Shown here: positions 1 through 13,000 of the stretch, one piece after another
Numbering within the stretch: the stretch's first letter is position 1
Layout of the letters: every line of letters starts with the position of its first letter
Made by a program: the position numbers and the translations under genes
NCBI GenBank assembly: GCA_944474755.1
Contig: OX104113.1
Span: 23,068,432 to 23,132,431 of the forward strand
Source: Limnoperna fortunei
Taxonomy: Eukaryota > Mollusca > Bivalvia > Mytilida > Modiolidae
Reading direction: 5' to 3'
Length of the DNA: 64,000 bases
The notes under the pieces: generated by a model
Databases searched by the model: none
Seen by the model: the letters and a program-made list of their open reading frames with translations, nothing else
What the model was told of the DNA's origin: nothing

Positions 1-557
1 AAACTCTACTTTGTGCATAGTTTTATTAAAGTTTAAGCTACAGAAAAGAGACCTCTGCTTCTCAACCTGAATTCCATTGTGGTGTATTTCTACTTAATAA
101 GTTCATTTATACACTCATTACAGCTAAGAAAAGCTTTTTTAGTTAGTTTTTTTCTTTTGTGAAGAAAAATGTTAATTTTTATATCATACCGTCATAGCAA
201 CAGAATCGACTGTTTTCAACCCCCCCTATATTCAAATGAGCTCTCACTTGATAAAAAGTTGCTTTTATCAGATGTGTTTCTGTTTATTTGGTAACTATTA
301 CACCAGTACTGTCATAAAAAGGTGATATTTTGACTGTTGTGCCAAAATTGTTGAACAGAAGAAAAAAATTATACCCTTACTGTCCTTATCAGTTAAAAAT
401 TGCTAAAACAAGGATTCACCACATCTTTGGAAACTGTCATAATTTTTATTTGAGTAGCAATATATTCAAACTGCATGCTTATTTTATTTACAGAATCATT
501 AAATAACATTAAAAAAAATTTTGGTGGAAATCCGGAACTGTTGGCTTTGCTTAAAGG

Positions 558-1019
558 GGTCATTATCCTATTCATGTAATGAATTTCCGGTGCATGTCAA
601 AAGATGGCAGGATGAAAAAATAGTCCCAATTTTCTCTTTTGTTTCTGCTTTTGCTTATAACTGCTATTGCTTAAGAGTTGGATATTTTGAAAGGTATGGC
701 ATTACTGTAGAACAAGAATATATTTTTTTCCAGTCAATGTCTTTACAGTGGAAGCACTTCCTAAAGTGTGTAATGTGGTACAATGTGACCACAACACTGA
801 AATGAAAGTAGAAAAACCATTCTTAAACTTTAAGGTAATTTTCCAAAAAAAAATCCGTGGACAGGTATACTTTTCTCTCCATTTTTATGTAATTTAGCAT
901 TATAGGTGTAATGCCCCATATATGAAATTTTAAGTGAAAGACAGATTTTTTTAATAAAAAATGTTGATGTCTCGCCCGTCCGGTTACTTTTGCTCAGGCT
1001 ATCCAAAAGGATAATGACC
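558..1019. repeat. Inverted repeat pair inside the 1731-bp unit
   Basis: GGTCATTATCCT at 558-569 is matched exactly by its reverse complement AGGATAATGACC at 1008-1019. The pair recurs in every unit. The right arm of the last copy (20049-20060) sits two bases before the end of the whole array, so the array boundary coincides with this repeat. Confidence 0.75.
734..834 (+). other. Exon-like segment in each 1731-bp unit (unproven)
   Basis: A polypyrimidine tract ending TTTTTTTCCAG precedes this 101-bp segment and GTAATT follows it. Read with two leading bases it is open for 33 codons, with two close cysteines (VCNVVQCDHN) and a run of charged and hydrophobic residues to the donor. The frame stays open past the donor to a stop near 892. 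The Cys-x-x-x-x-Cys spacing weakly recalls the membrane-proximal part of integrin alpha chains, but this is not enough to name it. The same segment recurs every 1731 bases. It is 3n+2 long, so successive copies could not be spliced together in frame unaided. It may be an exon of a gene to the left, a duplicated exon, or a chance frame. Confidence 0.3.
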
Positions 1020-4000
1020 TCTGTAAGAGCAAAATTTACAAATTGGTCAAATACACAAATCCCACTTGTCAGGCACTTTTTATGAAAGGGTACCAGAACT
1101 CATTATAGGAAAACATCTTTTCTGCAAAATATATCTTCAGGTTTTATAGTTATAGTCTGTTTCATTATCTGAAGTAAAATTTGACTTTTTGGCCTATGGT
1201 ATCATAAAAAGTGATTATTTTTGCAAAAAAGCACACTGTTTACAATTCTATAGAGTAGAGTAAGGTAGAACCTAAGGTGACATGAAATAAAAATGTATTA
1301 TTGGTATTATATAATACCTTTCAGACCAAAAATTGATTAAATAAAGGTAAACCATGATCCTATTTCATGTACCAGCACTTATTGCTAGACAGAAACATGT
1401 ATCATACCTTGAAAATTGTAACTAAAGATTAAATGTATTCATTTTGTTTCTTAAAAGAAGGTTATACAGCAGTATTTTAATCAATATGTAGTGTTTATTC
1501 ATTCCTCTGGCCTCTAGGTAATTATTTGGCATGGGTAGGCATCATTTGCAATGTGTCGTTTTAATGTAAAGTCTGTGAATCTAGTATGCTTTTGGGTACT
1601 TTGAACCAATCAGTCTAGTCAGTTGCTATGTTTTCTACTTTTTCAGTGACTTGGCATGCAAAAAGGACTGAAAAGATGCCAATGAGTCTTTTTGTATAAC
1701 AATTAAATGTCAGTTTTCTTAAAACTAGTCAAAACTCTACTTTGTGCATAGTTTTATTAAAGTTTAAGCTACAGAAAAGAGACCTCTGCTTCTCAACCTG
1801 AATTCCATTGTGGTGTATTTCTACTTAATAAGTTCATTTATACACTCATTACAGCTAAGAAAAGCTTTTTTAGTTAGTTTTTTTCTTTTGTGAAGAAAAA
1901 TGTTAATTTTTATATCATACCGTCATAGCAACAGAATCGACTGTTTTCAACCCCCCCTATATTCAAATGAGCTCTCACTTGATAAAAAGTTGCTTTTATC
2001 AGATGTGTTTCTGTTTATTTGGTAACTATTACACCAGTACTGTCATAAAAAGGTGATATTTTGACTGTTGTGCCAAAATTGTTGAACAGAAGAAAAAAAT
2101 TATACCCTTACTGTCCTTATCAGTTAAAAATTGCTAAAACAAGGATTCACCACATCTTTGGAAACTGTCATAATTTTTATTTGAGTAGCAATATATTCAA
2201 ACTGCATGCTTATTTTATTTACAGAATCATTAAATAACATTAAAAAAAATTTTGGTGGAAATCCGGAACTGTTGGCTTTGCTTAAAGGGGTCATTATCCT
2301 ATTCATGTAATGAATTTCCGGTGCATGTCAAAAGATGGCAGGATGAAAAAATAGTCCCAATTTTCTCTTTTGTTTCTGCTTTTGCTTATAACTGCTATTG
2401 CTTAAGAGTTGGATATTTTGAAAGGTATGGCATTACTGTAGAACAAGAATATATTTTTTTCCAGTCAATGTCTTTACAGTGGAAGCACTTCCTAAAGTGT
2501 GTAATGTGGTACAATGTGACCACAACACTGAAATGAAAGTAGAAAAACCATTCTTAAACTTTAAGGTAATTTTCCAAAAAAAAATCCGTGGACAGGTATA
2601 CTTTTCTCTCCATTTTTATGTAATTTAGCATTATAGGTGTAATGCCCCATATATGAAATTTTAAGTGAAAGACAGATTTTTTTAATAAAAAATGTTGATG
2701 TCTCGCCCGTCCGGTTACTTTTGCTCAGGCTATCCAAAAGGATAATGACCTCTGTAAGAGCAAAATTTACAAATTGGTCAAATACACAAATCCCACTTGT
2801 CAGGCACTTTTTATGAAAGGGTACCAGAACTCATTATAGGAAAACATCTTTTCTGCAAAATATATCTTCAGGTTTTATAGTTATAGTCTGTTTCATTATC
2901 TGAAGTAAAATTTGACTTTTTGGCCTATGGTATCATAAAAAGTGATTATTTTTGCAAAAAAGCACACTGTTTACAATTCTATAGAGTAGAGTAAGGTAGA
3001 ACCTAAGGTGACATGAAATAAAAATGTATTATTGGTATTATATAATACCTTTCAGACCAAAAATTGATTAAATAAAGGTAAACCATGATCCTATTTCATG
3101 TACCAGCACTTATTGCTAGACAGAAACATGTATCATACCTTGAAAATTGTAACTAAAGATTAAATGTATTCATTTTGTTTCTTAAAAGAAGGTTATACAG
3201 CAGTATTTTAATCAATATGTAGTGTTTATTCATTCCTCTGGCCTCTAGGTAATTATTTGGCATGGGTAGGCATCATTTGCAATGTGTCGTTTTAATGTAA
3301 AGTCTGTGAATCTAGTATGCTTTTGGGTACTTTGAACCAATCAGTCTAGTCAGTTGCTATGTTTTCTACTTTTTCAGTGACTTGGCATGCAAAAAGGACT
3401 GAAAAGATGCCAATGAGTCTTTTTGTATAACAATTAAATGTCAGTTTTCTTAAAACTAGTCAAAACTCTACTTTGTGCATAGTTTTATTAAAGTTTAAGC
3501 TACAGAAAAGAGACCTCTGCTTCTCAACCTGAATTCCATTGTGGTGTATTTCTACTTAATAAGTTCATTTATACACTCATTACAGCTAAGAAAAGCTTTT
3601 TTAGTTAGTTTTTTTCTTTTGTGAAGAAAAATGTTAATTTTTATATCATACCGTCATAGCAACAGAATCGACTGTTTTCAACCCCCCCTATATTCAAATG
3701 AGCTCTCACTTGATAAAAAGTTGCTTTTATCAGATGTGTTTCTGTTTATTTGGTAACTATTACACCAGTACTGTCATAAAAAGGTGATATTTTGACTGTT
3801 GTGCCAAAATTGTTGAACAGAAGAAAAAAATTATACCCTTACTGTCCTTATCAGTTAAAAATTGCTAAAACAAGGATTCACCACATCTTTGGAAACTGTC
3901 ATAATTTTTATTTGAGTAGCAATATATTCAAACTGCATGCTTATTTTATTTACAGAATCATTAAATAACATTAAAAAAAATTTTGGTGGAAATCCGGAAC

Positions 4001-7000
4001 TGTTGGCTTTGCTTAAAGGGGTCATTATCCTATTCATGTAATGAATTTCCGGTGCATGTCAAAAGATGGCAGGATGAAAAAATAGTCCCAATTTTCTCTT
4101 TTGTTTCTGCTTTTGCTTATAACTGCTATTGCTTAAGAGTTGGATATTTTGAAAGGTATGGCATTACTGTAGAACAAGAATATATTTTTTTCCAGTCAAT
4201 GTCTTTACAGTGGAAGCACTTCCTAAAGTGTGTAATGTGGTACAATGTGACCACAACACTGAAATGAAAGTAGAAAAACCATTCTTAAACTTTAAGGTAA
4301 TTTTCCAAAAAAAAATCCGTGGACAGGTATACTTTTCTCTCCATTTTTATGTAATTTAGCATTATAGGTGTAATGCCCCATATATGAAATTTTAAGTGAA
4401 AGACAGATTTTTTTAATAAAAAATGTTGATGTCTCGCCCGTCCGGTTACTTTTGCTCAGGCTATCCAAAAGGATAATGACCTCTGTAAGAGCAAAATTTA
4501 CAAATTGGTCAAATACACAAATCCCACTTGTCAGGCACTTTTTATGAAAGGGTACCAGAACTCATTATAGGAAAACATCTTTTCTGCAAAATATATCTTC
4601 AGGTTTTATAGTTATAGTCTGTTTCATTATCTGAAGTAAAATTTGACTTTTTGGCCTATGGTATCATAAAAAGTGATTATTTTTGCAAAAAAGCACACTG
4701 TTTACAATTCTATAGAGTAGAGTAAGGTAGAACCTAAGGTGACATGAAATAAAAATGTATTATTGGTATTATATAATACCTTTCAGACCAAAAATTGATT
4801 AAATAAAGGTAAACCATGATCCTATTTCATGTACCAGCACTTATTGCTAGACAGAAACATGTATCATACCTTGAAAATTGTAACTAAAGATTAAATGTAT
4901 TCATTTTGTTTCTTAAAAGAAGGTTATACAGCAGTATTTTAATCAATATGTAGTGTTTATTCATTCCTCTGGCCTCTAGGTAATTATTTGGCATGGGTAG
5001 GCATCATTTGCAATGTGTCGTTTTAATGTAAAGTCTGTGAATCTAGTATGCTTTTGGGTACTTTGAACCAATCAGTCTAGTCAGTTGCTATGTTTTCTAC
5101 TTTTTCAGTGACTTGGCATGCAAAAAGGACTGAAAAGATGCCAATGAGTCTTTTTGTATAACAATTAAATGTCAGTTTTCTTAAAACTAGTCAAAACTCT
5201 ACTTTGTGCATAGTTTTATTAAAGTTTAAGCTACAGAAAAGAGACCTCTGCTTCTCAACCTGAATTCCATTGTGGTGTATTTCTACTTAATAAGTTCATT
5301 TATACACTCATTACAGCTAAGAAAAGCTTTTTTAGTTAGTTTTTTTCTTTTGTGAAGAAAAATGTTAATTTTTATATCATACCGTCATAGCAACAGAATC
5401 GACTGTTTTCAACCCCCCCTATATTCAAATGAGCTCTCACTTGATAAAAAGTTGCTTTTATCAGATGTGTTTCTGTTTATTTGGTAACTATTACACCAGT
5501 ACTGTCATAAAAAGGTGATATTTTGACTGTTGTGCCAAAATTGTTGAACAGAAGAAAAAAATTATACCCTTACTGTCCTTATCAGTTAAAAATTGCTAAA
5601 ACAAGGATTCACCACATCTTTGGAAACTGTCATAATTTTTATTTGAGTAGCAATATATTCAAACTGCATGCTTATTTTATTTACAGAATCATTAAATAAC
5701 ATTAAAAAAAATTTTGGTGGAAATCCGGAACTGTTGGCTTTGCTTAAAGGGGTCATTATCCTATTCATGTAATGAATTTCCGGTGCATGTCAAAAGATGG
5801 CAGGATGAAAAAATAGTCCCAATTTTCTCTTTTGTTTCTGCTTTTGCTTATAACTGCTATTGCTTAAGAGTTGGATATTTTGAAAGGTATGGCATTACTG
5901 TAGAACAAGAATATATTTTTTTCCAGTCAATGTCTTTACAGTGGAAGCACTTCCTAAAGTGTGTAATGTGGTACAATGTGACCACAACACTGAAATGAAA
6001 GTAGAAAAACCATTCTTAAACTTTAAGGTAATTTTCCAAAAAAAAATCCGTGGACAGGTATACTTTTCTCTCCATTTTTATGTAATTTAGCATTATAGGT
6101 GTAATGCCCCATATATGAAATTTTAAGTGAAAGACAGATTTTTTTAATAAAAAATGTTGATGTCTCGCCCGTCCGGTTACTTTTGCTCAGGCTATCCAAA
6201 AGGATAATGACCTCTGTAAGAGCAAAATTTACAAATTGGTCAAATACACAAATCCCACTTGTCAGGCACTTTTTATGAAAGGGTACCAGAACTCATTATA
6301 GGAAAACATCTTTTCTGCAAAATATATCTTCAGGTTTTATAGTTATAGTCTGTTTCATTATCTGAAGTAAAATTTGACTTTTTGGCCTATGGTATCATAA
6401 AAAGTGATTATTTTTGCAAAAAAGCACACTGTTTACAATTCTATAGAGTAGAGTAAGGTAGAACCTAAGGTGACATGAAATAAAAATGTATTATTGGTAT
6501 TATATAATACCTTTCAGACCAAAAATTGATTAAATAAAGGTAAACCATGATCCTATTTCATGTACCAGCACTTATTGCTAGACAGAAACATGTATCATAC
6601 CTTGAAAATTGTAACTAAAGATTAAATGTATTCATTTTGTTTCTTAAAAGAAGGTTATACAGCAGTATTTTAATCAATATGTAGTGTTTATTCATTCCTC
6701 TGGCCTCTAGGTAATTATTTGGCATGGGTAGGCATCATTTGCAATGTGTCGTTTTAATGTAAAGTCTGTGAATCTAGTATGCTTTTGGGTACTTTGAACC
6801 AATCAGTCTAGTCAGTTGCTATGTTTTCTACTTTTTCAGTGACTTGGCATGCAAAAAGGACTGAAAAGATGCCAATGAGTCTTTTTGTATAACAATTAAA
6901 TGTCAGTTTTCTTAAAACTAGTCAAAACTCTACTTTGTGCATAGTTTTATTAAAGTTTAAGCTACAGAAAAGAGACCTCTGCTTCTCAACCTGAATTCCA

Positions 7001-10000
7001 TTGTGGTGTATTTCTACTTAATAAGTTCATTTATACACTCATTACAGCTAAGAAAAGCTTTTTTAGTTAGTTTTTTTCTTTTGTGAAGAAAAATGTTAAT
7101 TTTTATATCATACCGTCATAGCAACAGAATCGACTGTTTTCAACCCCCCCTATATTCAAATGAGCTCTCACTTGATAAAAAGTTGCTTTTATCAGATGTG
7201 TTTCTGTTTATTTGGTAACTATTACACCAGTACTGTCATAAAAAGGTGATATTTTGACTGTTGTGCCAAAATTGTTGAACAGAAGAAAAAAATTATACCC
7301 TTACTGTCCTTATCAGTTAAAAATTGCTAAAACAAGGATTCACCACATCTTTGGAAACTGTCATAATTTTTATTTGAGTAGCAATATATTCAAACTGCAT
7401 GCTTATTTTATTTACAGAATCATTAAATAACATTAAAAAAAATTTTGGTGGAAATCCGGAACTGTTGGCTTTGCTTAAAGGGGTCATTATCCTATTCATG
7501 TAATGAATTTCCGGTGCATGTCAAAAGATGGCAGGATGAAAAAATAGTCCCAATTTTCTCTTTTGTTTCTGCTTTTGCTTATAACTGCTATTGCTTAAGA
7601 GTTGGATATTTTGAAAGGTATGGCATTACTGTAGAACAAGAATATATTTTTTTCCAGTCAATGTCTTTACAGTGGAAGCACTTCCTAAAGTGTGTAATGT
7701 GGTACAATGTGACCACAACACTGAAATGAAAGTAGAAAAACCATTCTTAAACTTTAAGGTAATTTTCCAAAAAAAAATCCGTGGACAGGTATACTTTTCT
7801 CTCCATTTTTATGTAATTTAGCATTATAGGTGTAATGCCCCATATATGAAATTTTAAGTGAAAGACAGATTTTTTTAATAAAAAATGTTGATGTCTCGCC
7901 CGTCCGGTTACTTTTGCTCAGGCTATCCAAAAGGATAATGACCTCTGTAAGAGCAAAATTTACAAATTGGTCAAATACACAAATCCCACTTGTCAGGCAC
8001 TTTTTATGAAAGGGTACCAGAACTCATTATAGGAAAACATCTTTTCTGCAAAATATATCTTCAGGTTTTATAGTTATAGTCTGTTTCATTATCTGAAGTA
8101 AAATTTGACTTTTTGGCCTATGGTATCATAAAAAGTGATTATTTTTGCAAAAAAGCACACTGTTTACAATTCTATAGAGTAGAGTAAGGTAGAACCTAAG
8201 GTGACATGAAATAAAAATGTATTATTGGTATTATATAATACCTTTCAGACCAAAAATTGATTAAATAAAGGTAAACCATGATCCTATTTCATGTACCAGC
8301 ACTTATTGCTAGACAGAAACATGTATCATACCTTGAAAATTGTAACTAAAGATTAAATGTATTCATTTTGTTTCTTAAAAGAAGGTTATACAGCAGTATT
8401 TTAATCAATATGTAGTGTTTATTCATTCCTCTGGCCTCTAGGTAATTATTTGGCATGGGTAGGCATCATTTGCAATGTGTCGTTTTAATGTAAAGTCTGT
8501 GAATCTAGTATGCTTTTGGGTACTTTGAACCAATCAGTCTAGTCAGTTGCTATGTTTTCTACTTTTTCAGTGACTTGGCATGCAAAAAGGACTGAAAAGA
8601 TGCCAATGAGTCTTTTTGTATAACAATTAAATGTCAGTTTTCTTAAAACTAGTCAAAACTCTACTTTGTGCATAGTTTTATTAAAGTTTAAGCTACAGAA
8701 AAGAGACCTCTGCTTCTCAACCTGAATTCCATTGTGGTGTATTTCTACTTAATAAGTTCATTTATACACTCATTACAGCTAAGAAAAGCTTTTTTAGTTA
8801 GTTTTTTTCTTTTGTGAAGAAAAATGTTAATTTTTATATCATACCGTCATAGCAACAGAATCGACTGTTTTCAACCCCCCCTATATTCAAATGAGCTCTC
8901 ACTTGATAAAAAGTTGCTTTTATCAGATGTGTTTCTGTTTATTTGGTAACTATTACACCAGTACTGTCATAAAAAGGTGATATTTTGACTGTTGTGCCAA
9001 AATTGTTGAACAGAAGAAAAAAATTATACCCTTACTGTCCTTATCAGTTAAAAATTGCTAAAACAAGGATTCACCACATCTTTGGAAACTGTCATAATTT
9101 TTATTTGAGTAGCAATATATTCAAACTGCATGCTTATTTTATTTACAGAATCATTAAATAACATTAAAAAAAATTTTGGTGGAAATCCGGAACTGTTGGC
9201 TTTGCTTAAAGGGGTCATTATCCTATTCATGTAATGAATTTCCGGTGCATGTCAAAAGATGGCAGGATGAAAAAATAGTCCCAATTTTCTCTTTTGTTTC
9301 TGCTTTTGCTTATAACTGCTATTGCTTAAGAGTTGGATATTTTGAAAGGTATGGCATTACTGTAGAACAAGAATATATTTTTTTCCAGTCAATGTCTTTA
9401 CAGTGGAAGCACTTCCTAAAGTGTGTAATGTGGTACAATGTGACCACAACACTGAAATGAAAGTAGAAAAACCATTCTTAAACTTTAAGGTAATTTTCCA
9501 AAAAAAAATCCGTGGACAGGTATACTTTTCTCTCCATTTTTATGTAATTTAGCATTATAGGTGTAATGCCCCATATATGAAATTTTAAGTGAAAGACAGA
9601 TTTTTTTAATAAAAAATGTTGATGTCTCGCCCGTCCGGTTACTTTTGCTCAGGCTATCCAAAAGGATAATGACCTCTGTAAGAGCAAAATTTACAAATTG
9701 GTCAAATACACAAATCCCACTTGTCAGGCACTTTTTATGAAAGGGTACCAGAACTCATTATAGGAAAACATCTTTTCTGCAAAATATATCTTCAGGTTTT
9801 ATAGTTATAGTCTGTTTCATTATCTGAAGTAAAATTTGACTTTTTGGCCTATGGTATCATAAAAAGTGATTATTTTTGCAAAAAAGCACACTGTTTACAA
9901 TTCTATAGAGTAGAGTAAGGTAGAACCTAAGGTGACATGAAATAAAAATGTATTATTGGTATTATATAATACCTTTCAGACCAAAAATTGATTAAATAAA

Positions 10001-13000
10001 GGTAAACCATGATCCTATTTCATGTACCAGCACTTATTGCTAGACAGAAACATGTATCATACCTTGAAAATTGTAACTAAAGATTAAATGTATTCATTTT
10101 GTTTCTTAAAAGAAGGTTATACAGCAGTATTTTAATCAATATGTAGTGTTTATTCATTCCTCTGGCCTCTAGGTAATTATTTGGCATGGGTAGGCATCAT
10201 TTGCAATGTGTCGTTTTAATGTAAAGTCTGTGAATCTAGTATGCTTTTGGGTACTTTGAACCAATCAGTCTAGTCAGTTGCTATGTTTTCTACTTTTTCA
10301 GTGACTTGGCATGCAAAAAGGACTGAAAAGATGCCAATGAGTCTTTTTGTATAACAATTAAATGTCAGTTTTCTTAAAACTAGTCAAAACTCTACTTTGT
10401 GCATAGTTTTATTAAAGTTTAAGCTACAGAAAAGAGACCTCTGCTTCTCAACCTGAATTCCATTGTGGTGTATTTCTACTTAATAAGTTCATTTATACAC
10501 TCATTACAGCTAAGAAAAGCTTTTTTAGTTAGTTTTTTTCTTTTGTGAAGAAAAATGTTAATTTTTATATCATACCGTCATAGCAACAGAATCGACTGTT
10601 TTCAACCCCCCCTATATTCAAATGAGCTCTCACTTGATAAAAAGTTGCTTTTATCAGATGTGTTTCTGTTTATTTGGTAACTATTACACCAGTACTGTCA
10701 TAAAAAGGTGATATTTTGACTGTTGTGCCAAAATTGTTGAACAGAAGAAAAAAATTATACCCTTACTGTCCTTATCAGTTAAAAATTGCTAAAACAAGGA
10801 TTCACCACATCTTTGGAAACTGTCATAATTTTTATTTGAGTAGCAATATATTCAAACTGCATGCTTATTTTATTTACAGAATCATTAAATAACATTAAAA
10901 AAAATTTTGGTGGAAATCCGGAACTGTTGGCTTTGCTTAAAGGGGTCATTATCCTATTCATGTAATGAATTTCCGGTGCATGTCAAAAGATGGCAGGATG
11001 AAAAAATAGTCCCAATTTTCTCTTTTGTTTCTGCTTTTGCTTATAACTGCTATTGCTTAAGAGTTGGATATTTTGAAAGGTATGGCATTACTGTAGAACA
11101 AGAATATATTTTTTTCCAGTCAATGTCTTTACAGTGGAAGCACTTCCTAAAGTGTGTAATGTGGTACAATGTGACCACAACACTGAAATGAAAGTAGAAA
11201 AACCATTCTTAAACTTTAAGGTAATTTTCCAAAAAAAAATCCGTGGACAGGTATACTTTTCTCTCCATTTTTATGTAATTTAGCATTATAGGTGTAATGC
11301 CCCATATATGAAATTTTAAGTGAAAGACAGATTTTTTTAATAAAAAATGTTGATGTCTCGCCCGTCCGGTTACTTTTGCTCAGGCTATCCAAAAGGATAA
11401 TGACCTCTGTAAGAGCAAAATTTACAAATTGGTCAAATACACAAATCCCACTTGTCAGGCACTTTTTATGAAAGGGTACCAGAACTCATTATAGGAAAAC
11501 ATCTTTTCTGCAAAATATATCTTCAGGTTTTATAGTTATAGTCTGTTTCATTATCTGAAGTAAAATTTGACTTTTTGGCCTATGGTATCATAAAAAGTGA
11601 TTATTTTTGCAAAAAAGCACACTGTTTACAATTCTATAGAGTAGAGTAAGGTAGAACCTAAGGTGACATGAAATAAAAATGTATTATTGGTATTATATAA
11701 TACCTTTCAGACCAAAAATTGATTAAATAAAGGTAAACCATGATCCTATTTCATGTACCAGCACTTATTGCTAGACAGAAACATGTATCATACCTTGAAA
11801 ATTGTAACTAAAGATTAAATGTATTCATTTTGTTTCTTAAAAGAAGGTTATACAGCAGTATTTTAATCAATATGTAGTGTTTATTCATTCCTCTGGCCTC
11901 TAGGTAATTATTTGGCATGGGTAGGCATCATTTGCAATGTGTCGTTTTAATGTAAAGTCTGTGAATCTAGTATGCTTTTGGGTACTTTGAACCAATCAGT
12001 CTAGTCAGTTGCTATGTTTTCTACTTTTTCAGTGACTTGGCATGCAAAAAGGACTGAAAAGATGCCAATGAGTCTTTTTGTATAACAATTAAATGTCAGT
12101 TTTCTTAAAACTAGTCAAAACTCTACTTTGTGCATAGTTTTATTAAAGTTTAAGCTACAGAAAAGAGACCTCTGCTTCTCAACCTGAATTCCATTGTGGT
12201 GTATTTCTACTTAATAAGTTCATTTATACACTCATTACAGCTAAGAAAAGCTTTTTTAGTTAGTTTTTTTCTTTTGTGAAGAAAAATGTTAATTTTTATA
12301 TCATACCGTCATAGCAACAGAATCGACTGTTTTCAACCCCCCCTATATTCAAATGAGCTCTCACTTGATAAAAAGTTGCTTTTATCAGATGTGTTTCTGT
12401 TTATTTGGTAACTATTACACCAGTACTGTCATAAAAAGGTGATATTTTGACTGTTGTGCCAAAATTGTTGAACAGAAGAAAAAAATTATACCCTTACTGT
12501 CCTTATCAGTTAAAAATTGCTAAAACAAGGATTCACCACATCTTTGGAAACTGTCATAATTTTTATTTGAGTAGCAATATATTCAAACTGCATGCTTATT
12601 TTATTTACAGAATCATTAAATAACATTAAAAAAAATTTTGGTGGAAATCCGGAACTGTTGGCTTTGCTTAAAGGGGTCATTATCCTATTCATGTAATGAA
12701 TTTCCGGTGCATGTCAAAAGATGGCAGGATGAAAAAATAGTCCCAATTTTCTCTTTTGTTTCTGCTTTTGCTTATAACTGCTATTGCTTAAGAGTTGGAT
12801 ATTTTGAAAGGTATGGCATTACTGTAGAACAAGAATATATTTTTTTCCAGTCAATGTCTTTACAGTGGAAGCACTTCCTAAAGTGTGTAATGTGGTACAA
12901 TGTGACCACAACACTGAAATGAAAGTAGAAAAACCATTCTTAAACTTTAAGGTAATTTTCCAAAAAAAAATCCGTGGACAGGTATACTTTTCTCTCCATT

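Noticed and set aside
393..805. 60-codon minus and 94-codon plus open frames in every 1731-bp unit
   Set aside because: They overlap on opposite strands, are short, show no domain, and recur only because the unit recurs.
734..834. Naming the exon-like segment as an integrin alpha exon
   Set aside because: The similarity is limited to a cysteine spacing and cannot be confirmed without a search.
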